DNA of 21,634 bases from a virus. Both the position numbers and the translations under genes were made by a program. The DNA lies in IMG/VR virus record IMGVR_UViG_3300032087_004846, positions 1-21,634 of that record; one strand, given 5' to 3'. A model generated the notes under the pieces. That model did no database searches, was not told the DNA's origin, and was given only the letters and a program-made list of their open reading frames with translations. Below, one piece after another: positions 4,476-11,671 of the stretch. The number at the start of each line of letters is the position of its first letter. Position 1 is the first letter of the stretch.

Positions 4476-5289
4476 TAAGATTTCCGTTTATGGTTCCACT
4501 GGTTTTATTGGTGGAACTTTTTGTCGTCTTTTTCCTGACCAAATTATACAAATACCTAGGAATGAGAGAGAACCACAATCAACTAATATATTGTATTTGA
4601 TCAGTACAACAACAAATCACAATGTCTTTGATAATCTTCAGATTGATGTTGATACTAATCTTAAAATCTTGCTGGAAACATTAGAAAAATGTAAGAATGA
4701 AAATATTGTATTTAATTATGTGAGCACTGGTTTTGTTTATGGATTGAATATAAATGATGCATTAGAAACCGATCCTTGTGATCCCAGAGGATTTTATTCG
4801 ATTACAAAGAGAGCTGCAGAGCAATTGATTATTTCATTCTGTCAAACATTTAATGTCAAGTATCGAATCATTCGTCTTGCTAATTTGTATGGGGACGATA
4901 AGACAGTATCACCAAAGAAAAATGTTCTTGGGTTTCTTATTAATTTGATGAAAGAGGATAAGACAATTACTCTTCATGATGGTGGCAGTCATATTCGGGA
5001 TTATACTCACGTTGATGATGTGTGTAGGGGTATAAAACTTGTTATGGACAAGGGAGAGATGAACTCTATTTACAATGTAGCTAGTGGAGAATCAATGCCT
5101 TTTAGAAACATTATGGAAAAGGCAAGAGAACTATTGAATAGTAAAAGTGAATTTGTTTCTGTTGAAACTCCAGATTTTAATAAGGCAGTGTTACCATCAA
5201 ATTTTTACATCAATACTAATAAATTAAAAACTTTGGGTTTTGTTCCCAGTATTTCTCTTGAGCAAGGATTGAAAAATCTATGTTCTTGA
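4468..5289 (+). CDS. NAD(P)-dependent SDR, probable dTDP-4-keto-6-deoxyhexose reductase (RmlD-like position)
   Basis: ATG 4468 overlaps the rmlC stop by 8 nt (ATGAGTGA) and gives 273 aa. A TTG at 4444 in the same frame lies within rmlC and is less likely. The N-terminus has GSTGFIG at 9-15; Y110 and K114 in FYSITK are the catalytic pair; the mid-region has RLANLYG and RDYTHVDDV, typical of sugar-nucleotide SDRs. Directly after RmlB and RmlC, the expected activity is reduction of the 4-keto sugar (RmlD) or a related reductase/epimerase giving another 6-deoxyhexose. The sequence is not a textbook RmlD, so the family is secure but the product is inferred from context. Confidence 0.75.
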   Translation: MSDKISVYGSTGFIGGTFCRLFPDQIIQIPRNEREPQSTNILYLISTTTNHNVFDNLQIDVDTNLKILLETLEKCKNENIVFNYVSTGFVYGLNINDALETDPCDPRGFYSITKRAAEQLIISFCQTFNVKYRIIRLANLYGDDKTVSPKKNVLGFLINLMKEDKTITLHDGGSHIRDYTHVDDVCRGIKLVMDKGEMNSIYNVASGESMPFRNIMEKARELLNSKSEFVSVETPDFNKAVLPSNFYINTNKLKTLGFVPSISLEQGLKNLCS

Positions 5290-5321
5290 TGTATGATATA
5301 TAATAGGAGTTTTATTGAATT

Positions 5322-6368
5322 ATGAGTGAATATAAGAAAACAGCACTGGTGCTCGGTGCTGGTGGCTTTATTGGAAGTCATATGGTAAAGCGTCTTCGTT
5401 CAGAAGGATACTGGGTAAGAGGTGTAGATCTTAAACGACCAGAGTTTTCTGAAACTGAAGCAAACGAATTTATTCAAGGCGATCTTCGGGATGTAGATTT
5501 TGTTCGTCGTTGTATTCGTTTCTCTGGATATCTTGGAAATTTTTATCAGCAGATTGCTGAAAAGTTTGTGCTACCATTTGATGAGATCTATCAGTTTGCT
5601 GCTGATATGGGTGGAGCAGGTTTCGTTTTTACTGGTGAGAACGATGCAGACATCATGCATAATTCTGTTACCATCAATCTCAATGTTCTTGATGAACAAC
5701 GTAAGTTCAATAACACAGTAGGAAATAGAACTAAAATATTTTATTCTGGATCAGCATGTATGTATCCAGAGCACAATCAATTAGATCCTGATAATCCCGA
5801 TTGTCGTGAAGAATCTGCATACCCCGCTAACCCCGACTCTGAATATGGATGGGAAAAACTTTTCTCGGAACGTTTATACTTTGCTTATAATCGCAATTAC
5901 GGGATCCCTGTTAGAGTTGCTCGCTATCACAATATTTTTGGGCCCGAAGGAACCTGGGAAGGTGGAAGAGAAAAAGCACCAGCTGCAATCTGCCGTAAAG
6001 TCGCTTACCTCCCAGAGGAAGGTGGAGCAATCGAAGTGTGGGGAGATGGCCTACAAACTCGTTCCTTCTTGTTCGTTGACGAATGCATTGAAGCAACTCG
6101 AAGACTGATGGACAGTGACTTCATGGGTCCTGTGAATATTGGTTCCGAAGAGATGGTTACTATCAATCAACTTGTAGAAACTGCTGCTAGAGTTGCTAAT
6201 AAAGAAGTAAGAAAGATGCACAAACTGGATGCTCCTCTTGGTGTTCGTGGACGCAACTCTAACAACGATGTCATTCGTAGGGAACTTGATTGGGACTATT
6301 CTCAAACTCTTGAAGAGGGCATTGCCAAAACTTACAATTGGATTTTGGAGCAGATTGATAAAAAATGA
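5322..6368 (+). CDS. GDP-mannose 3,5-epimerase (GME-like)
   Basis: The protein is 348 aa. It matches the GME family along its length: LGAGGFIGSH at 11-20, the distinctive ADMGGAGFVFT (94-104), a catalytic Cys (C146 in SGSACMYPE), Y175 and K179 in SEYGWEKL, the long block RYHNIFGPEGTWEGG, REKAPAA with K218, and QTRSFLFVDECIEA. In plant GME the equivalent residues are C145, Y174, K178 and K217, so spacing is kept to one residue. GME converts GDP-D-mannose to GDP-L-galactose and GDP-L-gulose. An AGGAG site at 5305-5309 precedes the ATG, and a TATAAT-like box at 5299-5304 may be a weak promoter. By eye this gene is more GC-rich at third positions than its neighbours, which could mean a separate origin. 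Confidence 0.88.
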   Translation: MSEYKKTALVLGAGGFIGSHMVKRLRSEGYWVRGVDLKRPEFSETEANEFIQGDLRDVDFVRRCIRFSGYLGNFYQQIAEKFVLPFDEIYQFAADMGGAGFVFTGENDADIMHNSVTINLNVLDEQRKFNNTVGNRTKIFYSGSACMYPEHNQLDPDNPDCREESAYPANPDSEYGWEKLFSERLYFAYNRNYGIPVRVARYHNIFGPEGTWEGGREKAPAAICRKVAYLPEEGGAIEVWGDGLQTRSFLFVDECIEATRRLMDSDFMGPVNIGSEEMVTINQLVETAARVANKEVRKMHKLDAPLGVRGRNSNNDVIRRELDWDYSQTLEEGIAKTYNWILEQIDKK

Positions 6369-7219
6369 AAGTAACTATTTTAGGATCTTCAGGCCAAATC
6401 GGTGCATATCTCACAGAGTATCTTCGTGATAAAAATCATGAAGTCACCGAGTTTGATGTTGCTCGTCATCATGGTGAAGACCTTACCCAGATTCCAAATC
6501 ACAATCTAGATCGTGCTATCAAGAATGCTGATTTTGTTTTCTTCCTTGCATTTGATGTTGGTGGGTCAAGATATCTGAAAAAGTATCAACATACTTTTGA
6601 TTTTATCAATAACAATACCCGTATAATGGCTCAAACTTTTGATTTACTTAAAAAGCATAATAAAAGGTTTGTGTTTGCATCATCTCAAATGAGTAATATG
6701 AGTTACTCTCCTTATGGTGCTTGTAAGAAACTTGGAGAACTCTATACTACTGCACTGAAAGGACTGACTGTTAAGTTCTGGAATGTTTATGGTATAGAAA
6801 AAGATCTAGACAAAGCTCATGTCATCACAGATTTCATTCGGAAAGGATTTGAAGAAAAGGAATTTGAGATGATGACTGATGGTACTGAAGAACGTCAGTT
6901 TCTTTATGCAGAGGATTGTTGTGAAGCTCTTGAAACAGTAATGGAAAACTTTACTGATTTCAAACCAGAAGATCCTCTTCACATTACATCATTTCATTCC
7001 AATACTATTAGGGAAGTTGCTAATATTATTCAAGGTTGCTTCTCAATTGAAGGAATGCATGATGTAAAAATTAAGTCTGGACTTGCTAAAGACAATGTTC
7101 AGATGGATAAAAGGAACGCCGCAGATACATTTATTCTCGATTGGTGGGTTCCTAAAACCACTATTGATGTGGGTATTCGAAAAGTATTCAACGAAATGAA
7201 AAAGGAGTATCAACTATGA
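6365..7219 (+). CDS. NAD-dependent epimerase/dehydratase (SDR), substrate unknown
   Basis: The protein is 284 aa and its start overlaps the GME stop (ATGA). The Rossmann motif GSSGQIG is at 7-13, with D31 likely binding the adenosine ribose. FASSQMS (104-110) stands in the catalytic Ser position and Y117-GAC-K121 is the YxxxK pair. The block AFDVGGSRYL (62-71) is reminiscent of GME-like SDRs. The tail ends DWWVPKTTIDVGIRKVFNEM, and a diverged copy of this tail occurs at 8041-8111. Tight coupling to GME suggests that it acts on the GME product or on the same GDP-sugar, for example as a 4-reductase or second epimerase, but this is inference. Confidence 0.72.
   Translation: MKVTILGSSGQIGAYLTEYLRDKNHEVTEFDVARHHGEDLTQIPNHNLDRAIKNADFVFFLAFDVGGSRYLKKYQHTFDFINNNTRIMAQTFDLLKKHNKRFVFASSQMSNMSYSPYGACKKLGELYTTALKGLTVKFWNVYGIEKDLDKAHVITDFIRKGFEEKEFEMMTDGTEERQFLYAEDCCEALETVMENFTDFKPEDPLHITSFHSNTIREVANIIQGCFSIEGMHDVKIKSGLAKDNVQMDKRNAADTFILDWWVPKTTIDVGIRKVFNEMKKEYQL
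7142..7210 (+). repeat. Source copy of a 69-71 nt direct repeat (SDR tail plus ribosome-binding site)
   Basis: This segment encodes the end of the SDR at 6365 (from WWVPKTTIDVG) and continues through the AGGAG of the next gene. It is repeated at 8041-8111 with 8 mismatches in the first 58 aligned positions and an A-run two bases longer (7 A versus 5 A). Confidence 0.85.
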
Positions 7220-8010
7220 CTAATTTAACACCGTTAAAAAATTTTATTAATGAACCTCATTGTGATTTGGGTAATAATGCATGGAGACTTGCTGATTTAG
7301 TTCGTACAATGAAAAATGCAAGATTCATTGATCTTGGTGTTCGTTTGGGCGCATCATCTGCAGTAATGTCTATCGAAGCTGATGAGCGTAATAATCAAGT
7401 TTGTGGATGTGATTTGAAATATGATGGATTCTTCAAGAATGGTCGTAGGTTTGTTAGTGAGAACTACACTTGCTATCAAGCAGACAGTGTGACTCTTGGT
7501 AAGAATTGGGATGAAGATCCCTTTGATATTATCTTTGTTGACACAGTGCATACTAGAGAACAAGTTCTTTCAGAACTTTATTACTGGAGCAACCATATCA
7601 AAGAAGGTGGTTACTTTGTTTTTCATGATACTCATTGGGTTGCACCAAATGGGGAAGATAATCCAATTGAAGATAATACCTACAGTGGTGAAATTGATGG
7701 TGTGAAATGGGGGAGACCTGATGTTGCAGTCACTGAATTCTTTAATCTACCTAAAAGTGTTCGTCAACTTGATGAATATGAGGATGATGATATTAAATTG
7801 AAGCATTGTGTTGAAAGCCATGGAATGACATTTGTTCAAGTAAAAACTCTGGATGCAATTCAAAGATTCAAGGAATCAATTGATTGGGATAATGTTTTTG
7901 AAGTTAGAAATCGGTTAAACAATCTTTTCCTAAATCCGGATAATCCTAATTTTGTAGATGAGGATTTGGATATTGAAAACATTGATAATGAATTTGCAAT
8001 TACTCCATAG
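7216..8010 (+). CDS. Class I SAM-dependent methyltransferase (Methyltransf_24 / CmcI-like)
   Basis: The protein is 264 aa. Motif I is ARFIDLGVRLGASSAV (35-50), the glycine-rich SAM loop. CDLKYD near 65-70 carries the acidic residue for the SAM ribose. FDIIFVDTVHTREQVLSEL (103-121) and EGGYFVFHDTH (130-140) match the small methyltransferase group (FVD--H, then YW--I--GG---FHD) with a probable metal site. The C-terminus is acidic and of unknown fold. Given its neighbours, a sugar O-methyltransferase that caps or modifies the glycan is reasonable. AGGAG at 7203-7207 precedes the ATG and the start overlaps the SDR stop. The gene is bracketed by the two copies of a direct repeat. Confidence 0.82.
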   Translation: MTNLTPLKNFINEPHCDLGNNAWRLADLVRTMKNARFIDLGVRLGASSAVMSIEADERNNQVCGCDLKYDGFFKNGRRFVSENYTCYQADSVTLGKNWDEDPFDIIFVDTVHTREQVLSELYYWSNHIKEGGYFVFHDTHWVAPNGEDNPIEDNTYSGEIDGVKWGRPDVAVTEFFNLPKSVRQLDEYEDDDIKLKHCVESHGMTFVQVKTLDAIQRFKESIDWDNVFEVRNRLNNLFLNPDNPNFVDEDLDIENIDNEFAITP

Positions 8011-8020
8011 TAAAATGGAG
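8003..8020 (+). repeat. Small inverted repeat at the methyltransferase stop
   Basis: CTCCAT 8003-8008 pairs with ATGGAG 8015-8020 across AGTAAA. There is no T-run, so it is at most a weak terminator or a 3'-end stabilising hairpin. Confidence 0.4.
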
Positions 8021-8022
8021 AT

Positions 8023-8030
8023 GATAAATA
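8023..8030 (+). promoter_or_regulatory. Late promoter-like motif GATAAATA
   Basis: The motif fits NATAAATA and lies in the only sizeable gap of the first half-cluster, about 90 nt upstream of the epimerase gene at 8120. An 8-nt AT-rich motif can occur by chance; its intergenic position is the main support. Confidence 0.35.
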
Positions 8031-8034
8031 TGTT

Positions 8035-8111
8035 TTAGGTTGGTGGGTTCTTAAAACTACTATTGATCTGAGTATTAGAAAAATATTCAATAAAATGAAA
8101 AAAAGGAGTAT
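8035..8111 (+). pseudogene. Remnant: duplicated C-terminal end of the SDR at 6365
   Basis: The reading LGWWVLKTTIDLSIRKIFNK followed by MKK is a diverged copy of the tail of the SDR gene (WWVPKTTIDVGIRKVFNE, then MKK). It has no upstream coding part, so it is a truncated paralogue end. The copied piece includes the AGGAG (8104-8108) that now serves the gene at 8120. Together with the source copy at 7142-7210 it flanks the methyltransferase gene. Confidence 0.8.
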
Positions 8112-8119
8112 GATTACTG

Positions 8120-9112
8120 ATGAAAATTTTTGTAACAGGGTGTGCAGGTTTGCTTGGATCAAACTACACCAGACACTTGCTTGCCAATGGACATGAAGTT
8201 GTTGGCATTGATGATCTTTCCGGGGGGTATAAATCTTTTGTCCCAAAGGGGGAAAAATTTACATTCGCAAAACTAAACCTAGAAAATCGAAAAAAGGTAT
8301 CAGAACTTTTTGAAGAGCATAAACCAGATGTTTTATATCACTTTGCTGCTTATGCTGCAGAGGGATTGTCTCCGTTTATTAGAAATTACAACTATAGAAA
8401 CAATCTTATTTGCTCTGCAAATTTGATTAATGAATGTATCACTCATAAAGTAAAGATTATCTTTACTTCTACTATGGCAGTTTATGGAGATCAACAAGCT
8501 CCATTTACTGAAGATAAAATTCCACAACCAATTGATCCTTATGGTATTGCAAAGTATGCAGTAGAGGTTGATCTTAGAGTTTCTAAAGAACAGTTTGGAC
8601 TTCGATATAGTATCGTTCGCCCTCATAATGTTCTTGGTATATATCAAAACATTTGGGATAGGTATCGCAATGCCATTGGTATTTTTATTCGCAGAACTTT
8701 GAACGGCGAACCTATGCTTGTTTATGGTGATGGAGAACAAACTCGTGCATTCTCTGACATCAAATATTATATGGAACCATTTGATATGTTGATGGATGAG
8801 TTTGATGGTGAAATTTTTAACATCGGTGCGGATAAGTATTTTACTTTGAATGAAGCAGCTGAAACAGTTAAAAAAGTTGCTGAAAAATATGGTTATAATC
8901 CTAGGATTGAGCATGTCCAACCAAGGCATGAAGTAAAACACGCATATTGTGATCATACCAAGGCAAAAACTCTTCTTAATTTTAAGGATGAAACTAAACT
9001 GGAAGAGTTAATTGATTCGATGTTTATTTGGGCGATGAAACAACCAAATAGAAAAATGCGTCAAATGGATTATGAGATAACAAAAGACATTTACGATTAT
9101 TGGAAAAACTGA
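8120..9112 (+). CDS. UDP-glucose 4-epimerase-like sugar-nucleotide epimerase (SDR)
   Basis: The protein is 330 aa, near GalE length. It has the motif TGCAGLLGS (6-14; the second Gly of the usual TGGAGF is Cys), GIDDLSGG (29-36) typical of GalE/WbpP, YHFAAYAAEGLSP in the substrate region, S117-T118 in FTSTMAVYGD, and Y141-GIA-K145. VYGDGEQTRAFSDI is the classic C-terminal block. The likely reaction is epimerisation at C4 of a UDP-hexose or UDP-N-acetylhexosamine; which one cannot be told. Start ATG 8120 is 11 nt after AGGAG (8104-8108). An ATG at 8110 is out of frame. The ribosome-binding site lies within the duplicated repeat. Confidence 0.82.
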   Translation: MKIFVTGCAGLLGSNYTRHLLANGHEVVGIDDLSGGYKSFVPKGEKFTFAKLNLENRKKVSELFEEHKPDVLYHFAAYAAEGLSPFIRNYNYRNNLICSANLINECITHKVKIIFTSTMAVYGDQQAPFTEDKIPQPIDPYGIAKYAVEVDLRVSKEQFGLRYSIVRPHNVLGIYQNIWDRYRNAIGIFIRRTLNGEPMLVYGDGEQTRAFSDIKYYMEPFDMLMDEFDGEIFNIGADKYFTLNEAAETVKKVAEKYGYNPRIEHVQPRHEVKHAYCDHTKAKTLLNFKDETKLEELIDSMFIWAMKQPNRKMRQMDYEITKDIYDYWKN

Positions 9113-9114
9113 CA

Positions 9115-9993
9115 ATGAAAATTTTTGACTCTTTTCTTTTTTACAATGAACTTGATTTACTTGAACTTCGATTAAACATTTTAAATGATGTAGTTGATTA
9201 CTTTGTGTTATCAGAGTCTCCCATGACATTATCTGGTAACCCAACTCCATTATTTTATTTGGAAAATAAAGAGAGATTTAGTAAATTTAACCATAAGATT
9301 ATTCATAATATTACTGAAATTCCAGAAAATTTTAATGAGTATCTTGTTGATAGGCAATATCATTTAAATTATAATGATATTGATCCCAACTGTGGACAAA
9401 GATATATTGATATTCCTATTCGATATCAACGAATGGCTTATGTTAGGGATTGTATGGCGTATGGTTTGGAGAAGGCAGGAGCATCTGATGATGACATTGT
9501 TTTGACAAGTGATGGTGATGAAATAATAAATCCAATTCTTTTGAAAAATAAAGATTCTTGGTTTAATCCTGATAATACTTATATTTCAGTGCAGAGAGCA
9601 TTTTACTATAGTTTGAATCAGTTGTATCAGGAAGAATGGTTGGGAACTAGAGTATGCACTTGGAAGCAATTGAAGAACACTAGTGCAAATAAACTTCGAG
9701 CCAATCATGAAAGTTCTTACAAACTTTTAAATTCGGGGGAAAATCAACTAGCAGGATGGCATTTTAGTTTCTTCGGCAATGCAAATACTGTAAGAGAAAA
9801 AATTGCAGCATATGATGAATGTCAGTATAATGTTCCTCAAGTTACAAGTAACATGGAGGAAAAAATGAATTCAAACAAAGATCCTCTCAATAGAGGAAAT
9901 GTTTTAACGACAATTCCTCTTGATGATTCATATCCAGAATATATCATCAACAATCAAGAAAAATATAAAAATTTTATTAAACCATGGAACTAA
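9115..9993 (+). CDS. Glycosyltransferase family 17-like
   Basis: I took ATG 9115 (MKIFDSFLFYNELDLLELRL); the in-frame codon at 9100 lies in the previous gene. The protein is 292 aa. The N-terminal block FDSFLFYNELDLLELRLN, then YFVLSESPMTLSGNP, is the hallmark of the GT17 family (PF04724), whose eukaryotic members are beta-1,4-N-acetylglucosaminyltransferases. R111-D112 and the acidic DGDE at 133-136 (VLTSDGDEI) are the expected catalytic/metal positions. There is no membrane segment, so it would work in the cytosol at the inner membrane. The donor is uncertain; UDP-GlcNAc is the known GT17 donor. The end overlaps the next gene by 10 nt. Confidence 0.8.
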   Translation: MKIFDSFLFYNELDLLELRLNILNDVVDYFVLSESPMTLSGNPTPLFYLENKERFSKFNHKIIHNITEIPENFNEYLVDRQYHLNYNDIDPNCGQRYIDIPIRYQRMAYVRDCMAYGLEKAGASDDDIVLTSDGDEIINPILLKNKDSWFNPDNTYISVQRAFYYSLNQLYQEEWLGTRVCTWKQLKNTSANKLRANHESSYKLLNSGENQLAGWHFSFFGNANTVREKIAAYDECQYNVPQVTSNMEEKMNSNKDPLNRGNVLTTIPLDDSYPEYIINNQEKYKNFIKPWN

Positions 9994-10913
9994 TTGAAGG
10001 TGTAGCATTATCTGAACTGTGTGATTACTCTTTTGGTGACCAGTCAGGACAATGGGGGAACATCTATACCTCTTTTATGAAAGATGCAAATCTTACAAAT
10101 GTGGAGTTTGTATCAAAGTTATTTGAAATAAAAAAGAGTCGTAATTATATGACTTTGTTTATTGATAATATACGGTTGTATAAAAGAGATATTGTTGAAG
10201 TCAAACCTGAAGACCGGCCATATATTGAATCTCTTCATCAAAAGAGTGATCTTCTTAAACTGTGTGGCAATTTTCCTGATATGAGATTTGTCATTTTTAC
10301 TAATCTGGAAGACACTCCTACTGATGAATTTATATTTGATTCTATTCCTGACAATGTAATTCGAATTGTTGCAGTCAATGCAGTTTCTTTTGGTGAAAGG
10401 GTAATTCCTGCTCCTTATGGAGTTCAAAGAAGAATGTCTATAAGTGATAATAGAATCGAACTTCTTCGGGAGAAGATGGAAAAAGGTAATCCAAACTCAT
10501 ATAAACTTCTTTATATTAATCATAATGAAAACAATCATTCAGAAAGATCTGGATTGAAAGAAAAGTTTCAAAATGAATCCTGGGCCCTTGTTGAACAAAA
10601 TCGAGTTGGTTATTCAACTTTTCTTGAGGGGATTAAAACTTGTAAATTTGTTCTTTGTCCTCGTGGTAATGCTATTGACTGTCACCGCAATTGGGAAGTT
10701 CTGTATATGAGAAGAGTGCCTATTATGAAAAGGCACTCTTATCTAGAGGAACTGTTAAAAGATTATCCAGTTCTTTTTGTTGATGAGTATAGTGAAATAA
10801 CAAAAGAACTTTTGACACAGAATAATGACCTGTTCTTACAGGCACAGAAAATGGAATTATATAATTTAGATTTAAATAATTTCTTTCAAAAACATATTGA
10901 GGATGTAAAGTGA
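9984..10913 (+). CDS. Exostosin-like (GT47-type C-terminal) glycosyltransferase
   Basis: The protein is 309 aa. The recognisable part is at 215-248: FLEGIKTCKFVLCPRGN, then AIDCHRNWEVLYMRRVPIM. This matches the C-terminal nucleotide-sugar-binding region of exostosin-like GT-B enzymes (KF-LCP-G---D--R--E----G--P). The N-terminal 140 residues have no motif I recognise. Similar short proteins occur in viral and marine bacterial glycan clusters. Donor and acceptor are unknown. The ATG is 10 nt inside the GT17-like gene. Confidence 0.65.
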   Translation: MELIEGVALSELCDYSFGDQSGQWGNIYTSFMKDANLTNVEFVSKLFEIKKSRNYMTLFIDNIRLYKRDIVEVKPEDRPYIESLHQKSDLLKLCGNFPDMRFVIFTNLEDTPTDEFIFDSIPDNVIRIVAVNAVSFGERVIPAPYGVQRRMSISDNRIELLREKMEKGNPNSYKLLYINHNENNHSERSGLKEKFQNESWALVEQNRVGYSTFLEGIKTCKFVLCPRGNAIDCHRNWEVLYMRRVPIMKRHSYLEELLKDYPVLFVDEYSEITKELLTQNNDLFLQAQKMELYNLDLNNFFQKHIEDVK

Positions 10914-11608
10914 CAACAAAAACATTAGTAGTATCAAATCATAATTCTGATCTTGAGTGGTTAAGTACTACTTATGATTATGGGTTTTCACCAAAAAATA
11001 CTATCATTTATGATAGAAGTGATGTTGAAAAGGATTGGAGCCATCTTGGTGAAAGTATTCGTTCACCCAATGTTGGTGAAAACATCTATGATATAATGAG
11101 ATATATTGTGGAACATTATGAGAAACTGCCTGATGTTTGTATTTTCATAAAAGGAAATATGTTTCAAAGACTTGATGATAAAGGTGGTACAGAATATTAT
11201 ACAACTCGTGAAAGATTTTATCATGCTTTGACTGCCGAGTATTTTCTTCCTATTGAAAGGTTTCATGACAGCACGGCTTTTGTTTGTAATGGTGGAGGAT
11301 TTATTCAACCAACATGGGAAGCAGTGTCTAATCAGACAATTTATACAAGACACTTTTCAACTTTTCCACAAATGCTTGGCAAACTATTTCAAAATCCTCC
11401 CAATTTTCCTTTTAATAGATTTGCTCCTGGTGGAAACTATGTTGTTCCTAAAGCAAATATTTTAAAATTTAGTAAAGAGTTTTATGAAAAACTAAAGTTT
11501 TTTGTTTCATATGAACCACCTGAAGAATTTCAAAGCACTTCTGGTGAGTCATATTTGATAGAAAGATTATTATATATGATGTGGACTGAAGACCTTCAGG
11601 AAATCTAA
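10910..11608 (+). CDS. DUF3431-like protein, probable glycan-cluster enzyme
   Basis: The start is GTG 10910, overlapping the previous stop as GTGA; the product is 232 aa. It shows the pattern of the DUF3431 family: an N-terminal strand followed by LEWL, the block NVGENIYDIMRYIVEHYEKL (54-73), then PDVCIFIKGN (74-83), where family members read N-GRE---YL--I--NY--LPD---F-QG. Near the C-terminus GGNYVVPKANILK resembles G--F-V----I. The family is uncharacterised biochemically, but its members sit in polysaccharide clusters and look distantly glycosyltransferase-like. It closes the first half-cluster, and the next promoters start right after it. Confidence 0.65.
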   Translation: MTTKTLVVSNHNSDLEWLSTTYDYGFSPKNTIIYDRSDVEKDWSHLGESIRSPNVGENIYDIMRYIVEHYEKLPDVCIFIKGNMFQRLDDKGGTEYYTTRERFYHALTAEYFLPIERFHDSTAFVCNGGGFIQPTWEAVSNQTIYTRHFSTFPQMLGKLFQNPPNFPFNRFAPGGNYVVPKANILKFSKEFYEKLKFFVSYEPPEEFQSTSGESYLIERLLYMMWTEDLQEI

Positions 11609-11614
11609 TAAATA
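11607..11614 (+). promoter_or_regulatory. Late promoter-like motif AATAAATA
   Basis: The motif fits NATAAATA, overlaps the stop of the DUF3431-like gene, and sits just upstream of a sigma-70 promoter in the 63-nt gap that divides the cluster. Confidence 0.4.
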
Positions 11615-11621
11615 TTGAAAA

Positions 11622-11650
11622 TTGACAACTTAATGAGTGTCCTGTAGAAT
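11622..11650 (+). promoter_or_regulatory. Sigma-70 promoter (TTGACA-17-TAGAAT)
   Basis: TTGACA at 11622-11627 is perfect, TAGAAT at 11645-11650 is 5/6, and the spacer is exactly 17 bp. A GGAG ribosome-binding site follows at 11661-11664 and the ATG at 11672. This gives the second half of the cluster its own transcription start. Confidence 0.75.
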
Positions 11651-11671
11651 AAACATTAGTGGAGATTTTGT

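Noticed and set aside
5269-5304. Full sigma-70 promoter before the GDP-mannose epimerase gene
   Set aside because: TATAAT (5299-5304) is good, but the nearest -35-like TTGAAA leaves a 24-bp spacer, so I mention it only as a weak possibility.
8003-8020. Terminator after the methyltransferase
   Set aside because: The stem is only 6 bp and no T-run follows.
8333-8956. 207-codon open frame on the minus strand
   Set aside because: It lies wholly inside the GalE-like SDR, which has complete motifs. The translated sequence is Ile/Phe/Ser-rich with no domain; AT-rich codons make long antisense frames common here.
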